Of a stretch of 64,000 nucleotides of DNA, positions 1-8,606 are shown piece by piece. The first letter of the stretch is position 1. The number at the start of each line of letters is the position of its first letter. The position numbers and the translations under genes are program-made. The stretch is from Candidatus Dormiibacterota bacterium (GTDB lineage: Bacteria > Chloroflexota > Dormibacteria > Aeolococcales > Aeolococcaceae). Under the pieces are notes generated by a model, which ran no database searches, was not told the origin of the DNA, and worked only from the letters and a program-made list of their open reading frames with translations. Location of the stretch: positions 1 through 64,000 of the forward strand of contig PLZA01000039.1 in the NCBI GenBank assembly GCA_003153505.1. The letters run 5' to 3'.

Positions 1-648
1 CGTCAGGTTGTCGGCGCCGGCCGCCTCGAGCATGTAGTCCGCGACCGGTTCGGTGGTGGCGACCGGCGTCCCAGCAGAGTGTGCCTTGAAGTTCGCGATC
101 GCCTCCAGCCAGGGGTTGAGCGATGCGATGAACGTGACCGCGTTGGATCGGAAATATTCCGTGTGTCCCGGTTGCAGCGCGGCGAAGGCGGCAGCCAGGG
201 CATCGGCCACCTTCGGCATCGTCGTCGGGTCGTACCAGAGGTGCGGATTGGGCGTGCTGTCCGGCAACCCGAGCAACTGCTGCACGTCGATGACCTTTCG
301 CGCCGTGTTCGGCGAGGCCGACTCAATCTTGTTCATGAAGTCGTCGTAGCCAATTCCGTTCTGAATGACCACCCGAGCACCACCGATCTCTTCGGCAACA
401 CTCGGGCTCACCTCGTACGAGTGCGGATCGGTGTTGGGGTTGCTCTCCACCGAGGTAACGGAGACGTCGGCTCCACCGACCTGCTCAGCCACATTGCCGT
501 ACTCGTTCTCCGCGGCGACGACGGCGATCGTCCCCGGCTTCACCGCCGCCGGAGCTGGGCCGCATGCACTGACAAGGACGATCGCGCTCACGCCAACGAT
601 CGCCGGGGCGAGCCGGTGAGGAGCCAGTCGAATACGCCTACCTTGCAT
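1..648 (-). CDS. Metal (Zn/Mn) ABC transporter substrate-binding lipoprotein, C-terminus beyond window
   Basis: Periplasmic-type cluster A-I (ZnuA/TroA-like) solute-binding protein that captures a divalent metal for an ABC importer. Only the first 216 codons are inside the window. The ATG at 648-646 opens a lipoprotein signal with lipobox VSAC and acceptor Cys29. Two of the family's metal-binding histidines are visible in their usual contexts: DPHSYE (His76) and NPHLWYDP (His136). The rest of the fold and the third and fourth ligands lie off the edge, as presumably do the ATPase and permease genes. The 5' region (661-696) carries two dyad elements that could be a metalloregulator operator. 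Metal specificity (Zn versus Mn) cannot be told from this fragment. Confidence 0.9.
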   Translation of the reverse strand, partial: MQGRRIRLAPHRLAPAIVGVSAIVLVSACGPAPAAVKPGTIAVVAAENEYGNVAEQVGGADVSVTSVESNPNTDPHSYEVSPSVAEEIGGARVVIQNGIGYDDFMNKIESASPNTARKVIDVQQLLGLPDSTPNPHLWYDPTTMPKVADALAAAFAALQPGHTEYFRSNAVTFIASLNPWLEAIANFKAHSAGTPVATTEPVADYMLEAAGADNLT

Positions 649-664
649 GAGACAGAACTCTACA

Positions 665-695
665 TGACACTCGGTCTCAATGGGACTCAGTCTCG
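665..695. promoter_or_regulatory. Two adjacent imperfect dyads, candidate metalloregulator operator
   Basis: TGACACTCGGTCTCA (665-679) and TGGGACTCAGTCTCG (681-695) are each near-palindromic 15-mers in a 7-1-7 arrangement, with centres 16 bp apart. They lie in the 48-bp gap between the HisN-like gene and the metal-binding lipoprotein gene. Fur/Zur-family boxes have this 7-1-7 geometry, and a Fur-family gene exists at 16355. Assignment to Zur or to an MntR/DtxR-type protein is inference. Confidence 0.4.
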
Positions 696-696
696 T

Positions 697-1470
697 CTAG
701 CTACCCGAAGTGCTCCCCATCAGGGTCACCATCTCATCGTGGAGCAGGCCATTCGTGGTGATCACGGTGCCCGAATCGATGCGTACCGCCCCGTCGAAGT
801 CGCTGAAACGCCCACCCGCCTCGATCATGATCACCTGGGTCGCGGCGACATCCCACGGGTTGACCCAGGCCTCGACGGCGACATCGATCACGCCTTCCGC
901 GACGAGCATGTGGGACCAGAAGTCGCCGAACGCCCGAACCACCCGAGCCCGCTCCAGCACGGTGCGGAATCCCTGCTCACCGCGACGGGTTGCGAAATCG
1001 CGAACGTCCGTGCAGGAAACGTAGGCGTCTTCGAGCCTCGGGGTCCGTGAGACGTGGATGCGCTCACCCGAGTCGGTGAACGCGCCCTGCCCGGTTGCCG
1101 CCCACCAGCGCCGCCCCAGTGCCGGCGCTGATACCACGCCGCAGACGGCTCTGTCACCGCGCATGAGCGCGATCAGCGTCGCCCAGACCGGGACCCCGTT
1201 GGCGTAGTTCACGGTGCCGTCGATGGGGTCGAGAATCCAGCGCCACTCCGCGGCTCCCTCGCCGCCGAACTCCTCGCCGACGATCTCCTGGCCGGGGCGG
1301 AGGCGCTGCAGCGCGTCGCGAAGTGCCTGCTCGGTCGTGCGGTCGGCATCGGTCACCGGCGTGCTGTCCGATTTCGTGTCGACGCGCAGATCCGGGGCGC
1401 GGAAGCGGGCCTGCGTGATCGAGTCGGCAATGTCGGCGAGCTCGAGCGCGACGTCGAGATGGGAGGACAT
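697..1470 (-). CDS. hisN: Inositol-monophosphatase-family phosphatase, HisN-like (histidinol-phosphatase)
   Basis: Mg-dependent phosphatase of the IMPase fold; the closest match by eye is the actinobacterial-type histidinol-phosphate phosphatase of histidine synthesis. Metal-site motifs are present: GEEFG near residue 70, DPIDGTVNY near 85, and the C-terminal WDVAATQVIMIEAGG. The phrase GVPVWATLIAL after DPIDGT is typical of HisN rather than inositol phosphatases. The 257-residue length fits the family. ATG at 1470 is preferred because homologues begin with a similar MS-x-L segment; a TTG at 1479 is an in-frame alternative. No other his gene is nearby, so the substrate remains inferred. Inositol-1-phosphatase is the alternative. 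Confidence 0.75.
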   Translation of the reverse strand: MSSHLDVALELADIADSITQARFRAPDLRVDTKSDSTPVTDADRTTEQALRDALQRLRPGQEIVGEEFGGEGAAEWRWILDPIDGTVNYANGVPVWATLIALMRGDRAVCGVVSAPALGRRWWAATGQGAFTDSGERIHVSRTPRLEDAYVSCTDVRDFATRRGEQGFRTVLERARVVRAFGDFWSHMLVAEGVIDVAVEAWVNPWDVAATQVIMIEAGGRFSDFDGAVRIDSGTVITTNGLLHDEMVTLMGSTSGS

Positions 1471-1524
1471 CGGGGTCAATAGTTTCGCGTTCGATGCGGG
1501 AGTCGTGCTCGGTTACCGCGCCCA

Positions 1525-1530
1525 TACCAT
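1525..1530 (+). promoter_or_regulatory. -10 element TACCAT, leaderless start of Nudix gene
   Basis: TACCAT ends exactly 6 nt before the ATG at 1537 and there is no Shine-Dalgarno sequence, so transcription would begin at or next to the start codon. Confidence 0.5.
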
Positions 1531-1536
1531 GCATAT

Positions 1537-2235
1537 ATGACCGACCCGACCGCATCGATCGCGATCCCGGCAAGCACGGTGGCGCTGCTCCGTGACGTCG
1601 AAGGAGGCGTGGAGGTCTGCATGCTGCGCCGACCCGACCGGAGCAGTTTTGCCGCGGGGGCATTCGTGTTCCCGGGAGGCGCGGTCGACGCTGCAGACGG
1701 CACCGGCGACGCGGCATACGCGGTCGCCGCCGTCCGCGAGGTGCTCGAGGAGGTCGGCATCCTCATCGGCGGCTCTCCTGACGGCACCAGCGACGACGAC
1801 CTCCGGGAGCGCACCGGAGCCGCTCGGTTGCAGCTGCTGGCGGGAGGCGACTTCACGGCGACACTCGCCGAACACCACCTCGTCATCGCGCCCGAGCACC
1901 TCGTCTACATCGGCCACTTCATCACGCCGCCGCGCGAGGGTCGCCGCTACGACACGCGATTCTTCGGTGTCCCCGCATCAGACGACCACCCGGTTCTGGT
2001 CCATGCGGCGGAGGCAGTCGAGGGTGGATGGCACCGGCCCGAGTTGATGCTCGAACTCGAGTTTCCCGCGATCATGCCGCCCACCCGAATGATGTGCCAC
2101 GAGTTCGCCCGGCTTGGATCGGTCGACGCGATCCTGCAAACCCTCGGCGCAGAGCCCATCGAGGTGACCGAGATCACGCCTGAGATCATCGCCCGGTGGA
2201 TGGCGCTCCAGCACGACGCGGGCGACGCGTTGTGA
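1537..2235 (+). CDS. Nudix hydrolase family protein
   Basis: Predicted Nudix hydrolase (nucleoside diphosphate linked to X). The Nudix box is visible around residues 45-75: a glycine-rich FPGGAVD segment followed after a short insertion by REVLEEVGIL, giving the REUxEExGU core. The insertion and the long C-terminal half resemble the NUDT7/NUDT19 (CoA or acyl-CoA pyrophosphatase) branch more than MutT. The 232-residue length agrees with that. It starts leaderless at ATG 1537 and its stop overlaps the next gene by GTGA, so it is translationally coupled to an MBL-fold hydrolase. The substrate is not determined by sequence. Confidence 0.85.
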   Translation: MTDPTASIAIPASTVALLRDVEGGVEVCMLRRPDRSSFAAGAFVFPGGAVDAADGTGDAAYAVAAVREVLEEVGILIGGSPDGTSDDDLRERTGAARLQLLAGGDFTATLAEHHLVIAPEHLVYIGHFITPPREGRRYDTRFFGVPASDDHPVLVHAAEAVEGGWHRPELMLELEFPAIMPPTRMMCHEFARLGSVDAILQTLGAEPIEVTEITPEIIARWMALQHDAGDAL

Positions 2236-3047
2236 CCAGATCAGTCACCCGCGTGCTCGCACCCAACCCGTCGGTGTTCACGGGGCGTGGGACCAACACG
2301 TATCTCGCCGGTGGCGCGTCGCTGGTCTGCATCGACCCGGGGCCGGACGACGACCATCACCTCGCGGCCATCCTCGAGGCGGCCGGAGCCCGGGGTGGTC
2401 ACATCGACACGATCCTGCTCACGCACTCGCACCCCGACCATCGCCCACTTGCCCTGCGCCTTGCACGGCAGACCGGTGCGGCGGTGCAGTGCTTCGACCC
2501 GTCGGCGGGGCGGGAGAACGCGCAGCCGTTGTCGGATGGTGACGTGGTACGCATCGGCGACCTCGAGCTCCTCGCGGTGCACACACCCGGGCACACGCGC
2601 GACCACCTCTGCTTCTTCGACCCCGCCGAGCGCGTGCTGTACAGCGGCGATCACATCCTCAACGGCACCACCTCGGTCGTGCATCCGGGGGAGGGCGACA
2701 TGGCCGACTACATGGAGTCGTTGCGGCGGGTGCAGGTGCTGCAACCAGTAACGATCCTGCCGGGCCATGGCGAGCGCGTCGAGGACGCCGGCGCGCTGAT
2801 CGCCGAGTACATCGCCCACCGCCTGGAGCGCGAAGCCCAGGTGCGCAGCGTCGCACTTGGGCGCACGGCGTTCACGCCGATGGACCTGGTCCCGACGCTC
2901 TACGCGGGCTACCCGGTCGAGGTCTACCCGCTCGCCGCCTGGACGGTCCAGGCGCACCTGGACAAGCTGGTGCATGACGGCGAGGTGGATCAGGTCGATC
3001 CGGGATCGGAGACCGAGCCACCTCGTTACCTCGCTCGAAACGCCTGA
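2232..3047 (+). CDS. LACTB2-like metallo-beta-lactamase-fold hydrolase
   Basis: MBL-fold hydrolase of the LACTB2 type, with a C-terminal winged-helix segment. The zinc-binding signature is THSHPDH (the first histidine-rich loop), followed by HTPGHTRDH, SGDH and PGHGE, the usual five-motif order. The chosen start is GTG 2232, which overlaps the TGA of the Nudix gene by four bases; the reading frame stays open upstream but that part is only the Nudix gene in another frame. The 271-residue length and the tail YPVEVYPLAAWTVQAHLDKL match the LACTB2 C-terminal helix domain. LACTB2 homologues are single-strand RNA endonucleases; whether this one is cannot be said. Confidence 0.85.
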   Translation: MTRSVTRVLAPNPSVFTGRGTNTYLAGGASLVCIDPGPDDDHHLAAILEAAGARGGHIDTILLTHSHPDHRPLALRLARQTGAAVQCFDPSAGRENAQPLSDGDVVRIGDLELLAVHTPGHTRDHLCFFDPAERVLYSGDHILNGTTSVVHPGEGDMADYMESLRRVQVLQPVTILPGHGERVEDAGALIAEYIAHRLEREAQVRSVALGRTAFTPMDLVPTLYAGYPVEVYPLAAWTVQAHLDKLVHDGEVDQVDPGSETEPPRYLARNA

Positions 3048-3051
3048 GCAG

Positions 3052-4224
3052 TCAGCGCCGCCGGATCTTTCCGAGAGCGGTGCGATCGAGGCGCTCGACG
3101 ATGACCAGCTCGCGGGGTAGCTTGTGCCTGGCGAGCGACGCCGCCGCATACTCGCGCAGCGAGGCGAGCGTTGGCGGGTCGGCCCGGTGTCGCGGGACGA
3201 TCCGCGCGACGACGCGCTGGCCCCATTCGCGATCGGGGCTTCCCGAGACGAGCACCGCGGCGACGCCGGGATGGCTCGAGACCGCCGTCTCGACCTCGGC
3301 CGGCCAGATCTTCTCTCCGCCGCTCACGATGACATCGGCGAGCCTGCCGAAAACGCGAACGGTTCCCTCCTCGTCGACCTCGCCGCCGTCTCCGGTTCGC
3401 AGCCACCCGCCCGGCTCGAAGGCGCTCACCGACGCCTCCGGGTCGAGGCGATAGCCTCGCATCAAGGTCGGCCCGCGGACCAGGAGCTCGCCCCAGCGCG
3501 CCGTGCGCACCTCCACGCCGGCGAGAGGCCGCCCCGCATAGACGACGCCGCCACACGTCTCAGTCATCCCATAGGTCGGCACCATGCGCACGCCCGCCTC
3601 CGCGGCTCGAGCCGCGAGCTCCGCATCGACCCCCGAACCGCCGACCAGGATCGCGCGGAAGCGACCGAGGTCCGCGCCCCCATCGAGCAGACGAGTCAGT
3701 TGGGTCGGCACGAGAGACGTGAACCGTGCCTCGCCGAGCCCCGCGATGACCGAGCGCGTCAGGCGGCGCCGGAAGCTGACCGGCGCCCCGAGCACGAGAT
3801 GGCGCTCGAGCACCAGGAGACCGCCGATGTGTGCCAGCGGCAGGCATGACACCCAGCGATCCCCGGCGCGCGCATCGATGGCGTCGGCCGAAGCGACCAC
3901 CGCCGTCTCCACCGCAACAGCGGGAAGCTCGGCGAGGCGAGCGTCACCCGATGTGCCGGAGGTCGCGATCACCAGGGCGATCGCGGGATCGATGGGCACC
4001 CCCTCGATTCGCCGAACCCCTTCCTCGCCGGCGATCAACGTCGGCTGCGCAGTGTTGATGATGGCGGCGCGCTCGGGCTCCGCCAGGCGAACGTCGATAG
4101 GAAGGACCGCCGCACCCGCCTCACGCGCGTGGCGGAGCACCGCGAGCCATGACGGCCCGGGCTTGAGCGCAACCGCCACGAGGTCGCCGGCACGCATCGC
4201 GCGGCGGAGGGCGGCAGCAGTCAC
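3052..4224 (-). CDS. menE: O-succinylbenzoate--CoA ligase (MenE)
   Basis: ANL-superfamily adenylating enzyme that activates o-succinylbenzoate to its CoA thioester in menaquinone synthesis. Visible motifs: the phosphate loop TSGTSG (around residue 108, with Arg rather than the usual Lys three residues on), the A5-like YGMTETCGG, the hinge-region [16 protein letters not shown], and the catalytic lysine in TALGKIRRR at the extreme C-terminus. At 390 residues it is shorter than Bacillus MenE but similar to actinobacterial ones. It lies antisense to and divergent from menB, ends 4 bp from the MBL gene, and starts at a GTG 6 nt after a TACGCT hexamer. The men neighbourhood makes the assignment firm. 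Confidence 0.88.
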   Translation of the reverse strand: MTAAALRRAMRAGDLVAVALKPGPSWLAVLRHAREAGAAVLPIDVRLAEPERAAIINTAQPTLIAGEEGVRRIEGVPIDPAIALVIATSGTSGDARLAELPAVAVETAVVASADAIDARAGDRWVSCLPLAHIGGLLVLERHLVLGAPVSFRRRLTRSVIAGLGEARFTSLVPTQLTRLLDGGADLGRFRAILVGGSGVDAELAARAAEAGVRMVPTYGMTETCGGVVYAGRPLAGVEVRTARWGELLVRGPTLMRGYRLDPEASVSAFEPGGWLRTGDGGEVDEEGTVRVFGRLADVIVSGGEKIWPAEVETAVSSHPGVAAVLVSGSPDREWGQRVVARIVPRHRADPPTLASLREYAAASLARHKLPRELVIVERLDRTALGKIRRR

Positions 4225-4230
4225 GCGCCG

Positions 4231-4236
4231 AGCGTA
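4231..4236 (-). promoter_or_regulatory. -10 element TACGCT, leaderless start of menE
   Basis: On the minus strand TACGCT is followed by exactly 6 nt and then the GTG start of menE (4224). No Shine-Dalgarno sequence is present. Confidence 0.5.
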
Positions 4237-4313
4237 CCCCGCCGCCCGGCGCGACCCCGTCGGGCTACCATCGAGAGCGATCGATTCGAGTGCTAGGTGA
4301 GGTGGATGCCATC

Positions 4314-5126
4314 GTGAAGTGGGTCGCGACCGGCGAGTGGGAGGACATCCGCTACGAGACCGCCGGGGGCATCGCCAAGCTGACCATCAACCGGCCCGAG
4401 GTCCGCAACGCGTTCCGGCCAACGACGCTCTTCGAGCTCACCCGTGCGTTCGAAATCGCGCGGGACGACCCGGCGATCGGAGTGATCGTGCTCACCGGCG
4501 AGGGAACCAAAGCGTTCTGCTCCGGCGGTGACCAGCGCATTCGCGGGGATGACGGGTACCGCGATCCCGCCGGGATCGGCCGCCTCAACGTGCTCGACCT
4601 CCAGGTGCAGATCCGCCGCCTGCCGAAGCCGGTCGTTGCCATGGTCGCCGGCTATGCGATCGGCGGCGGTCACGTCCTCCACCTGGTGTGCGACCTGACC
4701 ATCGCCGCCGACAATGCACGCTTCGGTCAGACAGGGCCGAAGGTGGGTTCCTTCGATGCGGGGTACGGCGCGGGTCTGCTCGCTCGGACCATCGGCCTCA
4801 AGCGTGCCAAAGAGATCTGGTTCCTCTGCGAGCAGTACGACGCGGCCACCGCCGAGCGGTGGGGGCTCGTCAACCGCGTGGTCCCCCTCGACCGACTCGA
4901 GGAGGAGACCGTCGCGGTGTGCAACCGGATGCTCGAGATGAGCCCGCTCGCGCTGCGTCTGCTCAAGGCCGGCTTCAACGCCGACACCGACGGCCTCGCC
5001 GGCGTGCAGCAGCTGGCGGGGGACGCGACGCTGCTCTTCTACATGAGCGAGGAGGCGCAGGAAGGCCGCGACGCGTACGTCGAGAAACGCAAACCCGACT
5101 TCGCGAAGTTCCCGCACCGGCCGTGA
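4314..5126 (+). CDS. menB: 1,4-dihydroxy-2-naphthoyl-CoA synthase (MenB)
   Basis: Crotonase-fold ring-closing enzyme of menaquinone synthesis. The stretch from [12 protein letters not shown] to [16 protein letters not shown] (around residues 125-160) is the MenB hallmark; QTG at that position is the form seen in bicarbonate-dependent MenB. The C-terminal FAKFPHRP tail is also typical. Start: GTG 4314 is preferred because AGGTGAGGTGG (4295-4305) forms a Shine-Dalgarno sequence 8 nt upstream; an in-frame GTG at 4290 would place that site inside the gene. First gene of the overlapping menB-menA-menC-menD set. Confidence 0.95.
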   Translation: MKWVATGEWEDIRYETAGGIAKLTINRPEVRNAFRPTTLFELTRAFEIARDDPAIGVIVLTGEGTKAFCSGGDQRIRGDDGYRDPAGIGRLNVLDLQVQIRRLPKPVVAMVAGYAIGGGHVLHLVCDLTIAADNARFGQTGPKVGSFDAGYGAGLLARTIGLKRAKEIWFLCEQYDAATAERWGLVNRVVPLDRLEEETVAVCNRMLEMSPLALRLLKAGFNADTDGLAGVQQLAGDATLLFYMSEEAQEGRDAYVEKRKPDFAKFPHRP

Positions 5127-6022
5127 TCGCCGAGGCGGCGCCCAGGCCGGGTCCGCTCGCCGTCTGGTGGATCGGTGCGCGACCGCGAACGCTGGTTGCG
5201 GCGGTCGTCCCGGTCCTCGTGGGAGCGGCGTGGGCCGGCCGACACGCGATATCGATCCCGCGCTCGCTGCTCGCGCTGATCGTCGCGGTCACGCTCCAGA
5301 TCGCCGTGAATTACGCCAACGACTACTTCGACGGTGTCAGTGGGGTGGACACCGCAGCGCGGATGGGGCCGCGGCGTCTGGTCGCCTCGGGGCTGGCACC
5401 ACCCCGCGCGGTGGCGGCGGCGGCAGTCGTGATGGTGGGTATCGGTGGGGCAGCGGGGATCGCGCTCGCCCTGCTCACGACTCCCTGGTTGATCGTGGCC
5501 GGCGCGCTGTCGGTGCTGGCGCTGGTGCTGTACTCGGGAGGGCCGAGGCCGTATGCGGCGAGCGGGCTCGGTGAGATCTCGGTATTCGTGTTCTTCGGGT
5601 TGGTCGCCACCTGCGGCACCGCGTTCGTGCAGCAGGACCGGCTCGACGCGAGCATCCTCTGGCTCGCGGTGCCGGTCGGTCTGCTGGCGTGCGCGCTGCT
5701 CATGGTCAACAACCTGCGCGACATCCCGACCGACAGCGCGGTCGGCAAACGCACCCTCGCCGTGCGTCTCGGTGCGCAACGCAGCCGCACGCTGCTGGTG
5801 GCGATCGTCGTGATCGCCCTGATCCTTCCCACGGTGGGCGCGCTGGTCAGGTCGCTTCCGTGGCCCGTGGCCGTCACGCTGGTGACGATCCCGCTCGCGA
5901 TCGGGCCCTTGCGCGTCATCCGCACCGCCGAGGGGCGGGGGCTCGTTCCCGCGCTCATCGGCATCACCCGTCTGCAGCTCGTGTTCGGTGTCGTGCTCGC
6001 GGGAGCGCTGCTCGCATCGTGA
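5123..6022 (+). CDS. menA: 1,4-dihydroxy-2-naphthoate polyprenyltransferase (MenA)
   Basis: UbiA-family integral membrane prenyltransferase that attaches the isoprenoid tail to DHNA. The two aspartate-rich sites are present: NYANDYFDG (around residue 55) and NNLRDIPTD (around 195), followed by [10 protein letters not shown]. Eight or nine hydrophobic helices cover the 299 residues. The chosen start, GTG 5123, overlaps the menB stop as GTGA; the open frame extends farther upstream only as an antiphase reading of menB. Translationally coupled to menB and menC. Confidence 0.95.
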   Translation: MIAEAAPRPGPLAVWWIGARPRTLVAAVVPVLVGAAWAGRHAISIPRSLLALIVAVTLQIAVNYANDYFDGVSGVDTAARMGPRRLVASGLAPPRAVAAAAVVMVGIGGAAGIALALLTTPWLIVAGALSVLALVLYSGGPRPYAASGLGEISVFVFFGLVATCGTAFVQQDRLDASILWLAVPVGLLACALLMVNNLRDIPTDSAVGKRTLAVRLGAQRSRTLLVAIVVIALILPTVGALVRSLPWPVAVTLVTIPLAIGPLRVIRTAEGRGLVPALIGITRLQLVFGVVLAGALLAS

Positions 6023-6876
6023 GGCGTGTGCCGTTCAGCATCGCCTTGCGCTACCCGGTGATGGGAGTGACCAGACGCACTGGATATCTCATCGAGGGCC
6101 CGGCGGGATGGGGTGAGTGCTCGCCCCTGCCGAGCTGGAATGACGCTGAGCGCGAAGCGGCCGCGCGGTCGGCGCTCGAAGCCGCGACCCTGCCGTTTCC
6201 CACGATCGCCCGCGATCGTGTCGCCGTCAACGCGATGATTCCGCGGGTCGCACCCGACGTCGCCGCCGCGCTCGCGCTGAGCTCGGGGTGCGGCACCGTC
6301 AAGGTCAAGGTCGGCGACGAGGGCTCCGTCGACAGGGTCGCCGCGGTCCGATCCGCGTGCGGACCGCGCATCAAGATTCGCCTCGACGCCAACGGTGCAT
6401 GGGATCTCGAGACCGCGCGCCGCCAGCTGGCGGCGCTCGCCACCTATGACATCGAGCTCGTCGAGGACCCGGTCGCTTCGCTGGAAGAGCTCGCCGCTCT
6501 GCGCGGTCGTGCGGGGATGCCGGTCGCCGCGGAGTCGTGCATCCGAACGACCGCGGACGCGCAACGCCTCCACCGGCTTGAAGCCGCAGATGCGATCGTG
6601 CTCAAGCCCCAGCGCATCGGCGGAGTGCGCGAGGCGCTTCGCGCAGCCGAGGCGAGTGGCGTTCCGGCGATCGCCTCGAGTGCGCTGGAGACATCGGTCG
6701 GGTTGGCGGTGGTGGTCGCGGTGGCAGCATCGCTGCCGGACGCGCCCTTCGCGCACGGAGCGGGCACCGCGCAGCTGCTCGAGTCCGACGTGGTCGACGA
6801 CCCCCTCATCCCGATCGGTGGGTGGCTGACGCCACGCAGACCCGCCGTCAACCAGCGGCTGCTCGCCGGCGCATGA
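6019..6876 (+). CDS. menC: o-Succinylbenzoate synthase (MenC)
   Basis: Enolase-superfamily dehydratase converting SHCHC to o-succinylbenzoate. Seen in order: KVKVG (catalytic KxK), DANGAW (first metal ligand), ELVEDP (second), VAAESCIR (third), VLKPQRIGG (second catalytic lysine). At the third metal site most OSBS enzymes have Asp-Glu-Ser; here it reads Glu-Ser-Cys, so a carboxylate is kept but as Glu. The 285-residue form is short, lacking some of the N-terminal capping domain. GTG 6019 overlaps menA by four bases; GTG 6028 is an alternative. Confidence 0.88.
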   Translation: MRRVPFSIALRYPVMGVTRRTGYLIEGPAGWGECSPLPSWNDAEREAAARSALEAATLPFPTIARDRVAVNAMIPRVAPDVAAALALSSGCGTVKVKVGDEGSVDRVAAVRSACGPRIKIRLDANGAWDLETARRQLAALATYDIELVEDPVASLEELAALRGRAGMPVAAESCIRTTADAQRLHRLEAADAIVLKPQRIGGVREALRAAEASGVPAIASSALETSVGLAVVVAVAASLPDAPFAHGAGTAQLLESDVVDDPLIPIGGWLTPRRPAVNQRLLAGA

Positions 6877-8600
6877 CCGAGCCGCACGAGGGCGACGTGG
6901 CGCTCGCGAACGTGACCACGTTGCTGCACGAGCTCGTCCGCGGCGGCGTCTCGCACATGTGCATGACGCCGGGTTCGCGGTCGACACCGATCGCGCTCGC
7001 GGCCGCTCGTCATCCCGGAATCACCCTGCATGTCCACGTCGACGAGCGCGCATCGGCGTTCTTCGGATTGGGAATCGCGGTCGCATCTGGGAAGCCCGTT
7101 GCGCTGTTCTGCACCTCGGGGACGGCCGCGGCGAATCACTTCCCCGCTGTTGTCGAAGCGTCCATGGCGCGCGTGCCGATCATCGTCATGACGGCAGACC
7201 GGCCACCCGAGCTGCATGGCGTCGGTGCCAACCAGACAATCGACCAACAGCATCTCTTCGGTGGTTTCGTCAAGTGGTTCCATGACACGGGAGTGCCTGT
7301 GCTTTCCCCGAACGAACGAGTGCGCTGGTCGTCTGCGGGGATCGACGCAATAACGCATGCAGTCCGCTTGCATCCGCCCGGCCCGGTGCATCTGAACCTG
7401 CCGTTTCGTGAACCCCTGTTGCCCAGCGGCGCGAGCGTCGATGCCTCTCGACCCGAGTCCGCGACATACACGAACACCCGCGAGCTGCCGAGCCGGATGC
7501 CTGCTTTCCTGCGCGAGGTGAGCACCGGCCATCGCGTGGCGGTCGTAGCAGGACGTCTGCGAGTGCGCCCCGAGGGGCTGGCCGAACTCTGCGCCGAACG
7601 AGGCTGGCCGTTGCTCGCCGAACCACTATCGGGCCTTCGCGACGCCCCGGGATCGCGCGGACTCCGCGGCGCGCTCTCCGCGGGCACACTGCTCGCCGCC
7701 AATGCGGCATTCCGTGAGCGTCAGCATCCTGATCTCGTGATCCAGATCGGCGCCGCGCCCACGTCGCGCGCCGTCCAGGAGTTGGTCCGGAGCGCCGACC
7801 GGCTGCTCATCATCGACCCCGACGAACTCGTGGCCGACCCCGATCGGCGCTCAACCTTGACGATCAACGCCGACCCCACCGAGGTCGTCGGGGCACTGCA
7901 TTCGGCGACATCATCGCTTCCCGCAACGAGACCGCAATGGATCGACGAATGGCACGACGCTGATCGGAAGGGGCGCGAGGCTGTCGACGCATTGCTCGAC
8001 TCATGGGATGAGCCGTTCGAAGGGCGGATCGCTCGCGACGTCGCCGCAGCCATCCCGGAGGGCGGCGTGCTCTTCGCGGGATCGAGCATGCCGATTCGTG
8101 ACCTCGACATGTTCATGCGCCCGCGGTCAGGTCTTCGAGTTCTGGCCAACCGTGGCGCCAGCGGCATCGACGGCCTGGTATCGACGACCTTCGGCATCGC
8201 CGAGGTGAGCGGTCCGACCTACGCGCTGCTCGGCGACCTATCGGTGATCCACGACGCTTCGGGGCTGCTCTGGGGAGCGCGGCACGGCAAGGCGACCGTG
8301 CTCGTGGTCGTCGACAACGATGGCGGAGGCATCTTCTCGATGCTTCCCCAGGCATCGCTGCCCAAAGACGAGTTCGAGTTGCTCTTCGGGACGCCACACG
8401 GTCTCGACCTCGAGGCGATCGCGCGGGCAGCAGGCATTGGCGTGCGATCGGTCGACCACGCCGGAGTCGTCGTCCCCGCGATCCGCGAGGCGGAGACCGC
8501 GGGTGGCGTCCAGATCGTCAGAGTTCGCGTCGATCGGCAGCGTGCCGTCGAGCTGCGCGCCCACGTGTCGCAGGCGGTGGCGGCGGCGCTCGGCGAGTAG
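6873..8600 (+). CDS. menD: SEPHCHC synthase (MenD)
   Basis: Thiamine-diphosphate enzyme joining isochorismate and 2-oxoglutarate, the first committed step of the classical menaquinone route. N-terminal motifs TPGSRSTPIALA and HVDERASAFFGLG (with the ThDP-activating Glu), LFCTSGTAAANHFPAV, and C-terminal DNDGGGIFSMLPQ (ThDP/Mg site) are all intact. The 575-residue length is normal. ATG 6873 overlaps the menC stop (ATGA); an upstream in-frame ATG at 6822 lies within menC and is rejected. It ends 6 bp from the convergent menF. Confidence 0.96.
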   Translation: MTEPHEGDVALANVTTLLHELVRGGVSHMCMTPGSRSTPIALAAARHPGITLHVHVDERASAFFGLGIAVASGKPVALFCTSGTAAANHFPAVVEASMARVPIIVMTADRPPELHGVGANQTIDQQHLFGGFVKWFHDTGVPVLSPNERVRWSSAGIDAITHAVRLHPPGPVHLNLPFREPLLPSGASVDASRPESATYTNTRELPSRMPAFLREVSTGHRVAVVAGRLRVRPEGLAELCAERGWPLLAEPLSGLRDAPGSRGLRGALSAGTLLAANAAFRERQHPDLVIQIGAAPTSRAVQELVRSADRLLIIDPDELVADPDRRSTLTINADPTEVVGALHSATSSLPATRPQWIDEWHDADRKGREAVDALLDSWDEPFEGRIARDVAAAIPEGGVLFAGSSMPIRDLDMFMRPRSGLRVLANRGASGIDGLVSTTFGIAEVSGPTYALLGDLSVIHDASGLLWGARHGKATVLVVVDNDGGGIFSMLPQASLPKDEFELLFGTPHGLDLEAIARAAGIGVRSVDHAGVVVPAIREAETAGGVQIVRVRVDRQRAVELRAHVSQAVAAALGE

Positions 8601-8606
8601 CGGGAG

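Noticed and set aside
4688-5122. Open frame extending menA upstream by 145 codons
   Set aside because: It is an antiphase reading of menB; the GTGA overlap at 5123 and UbiA-family length fix the real start.
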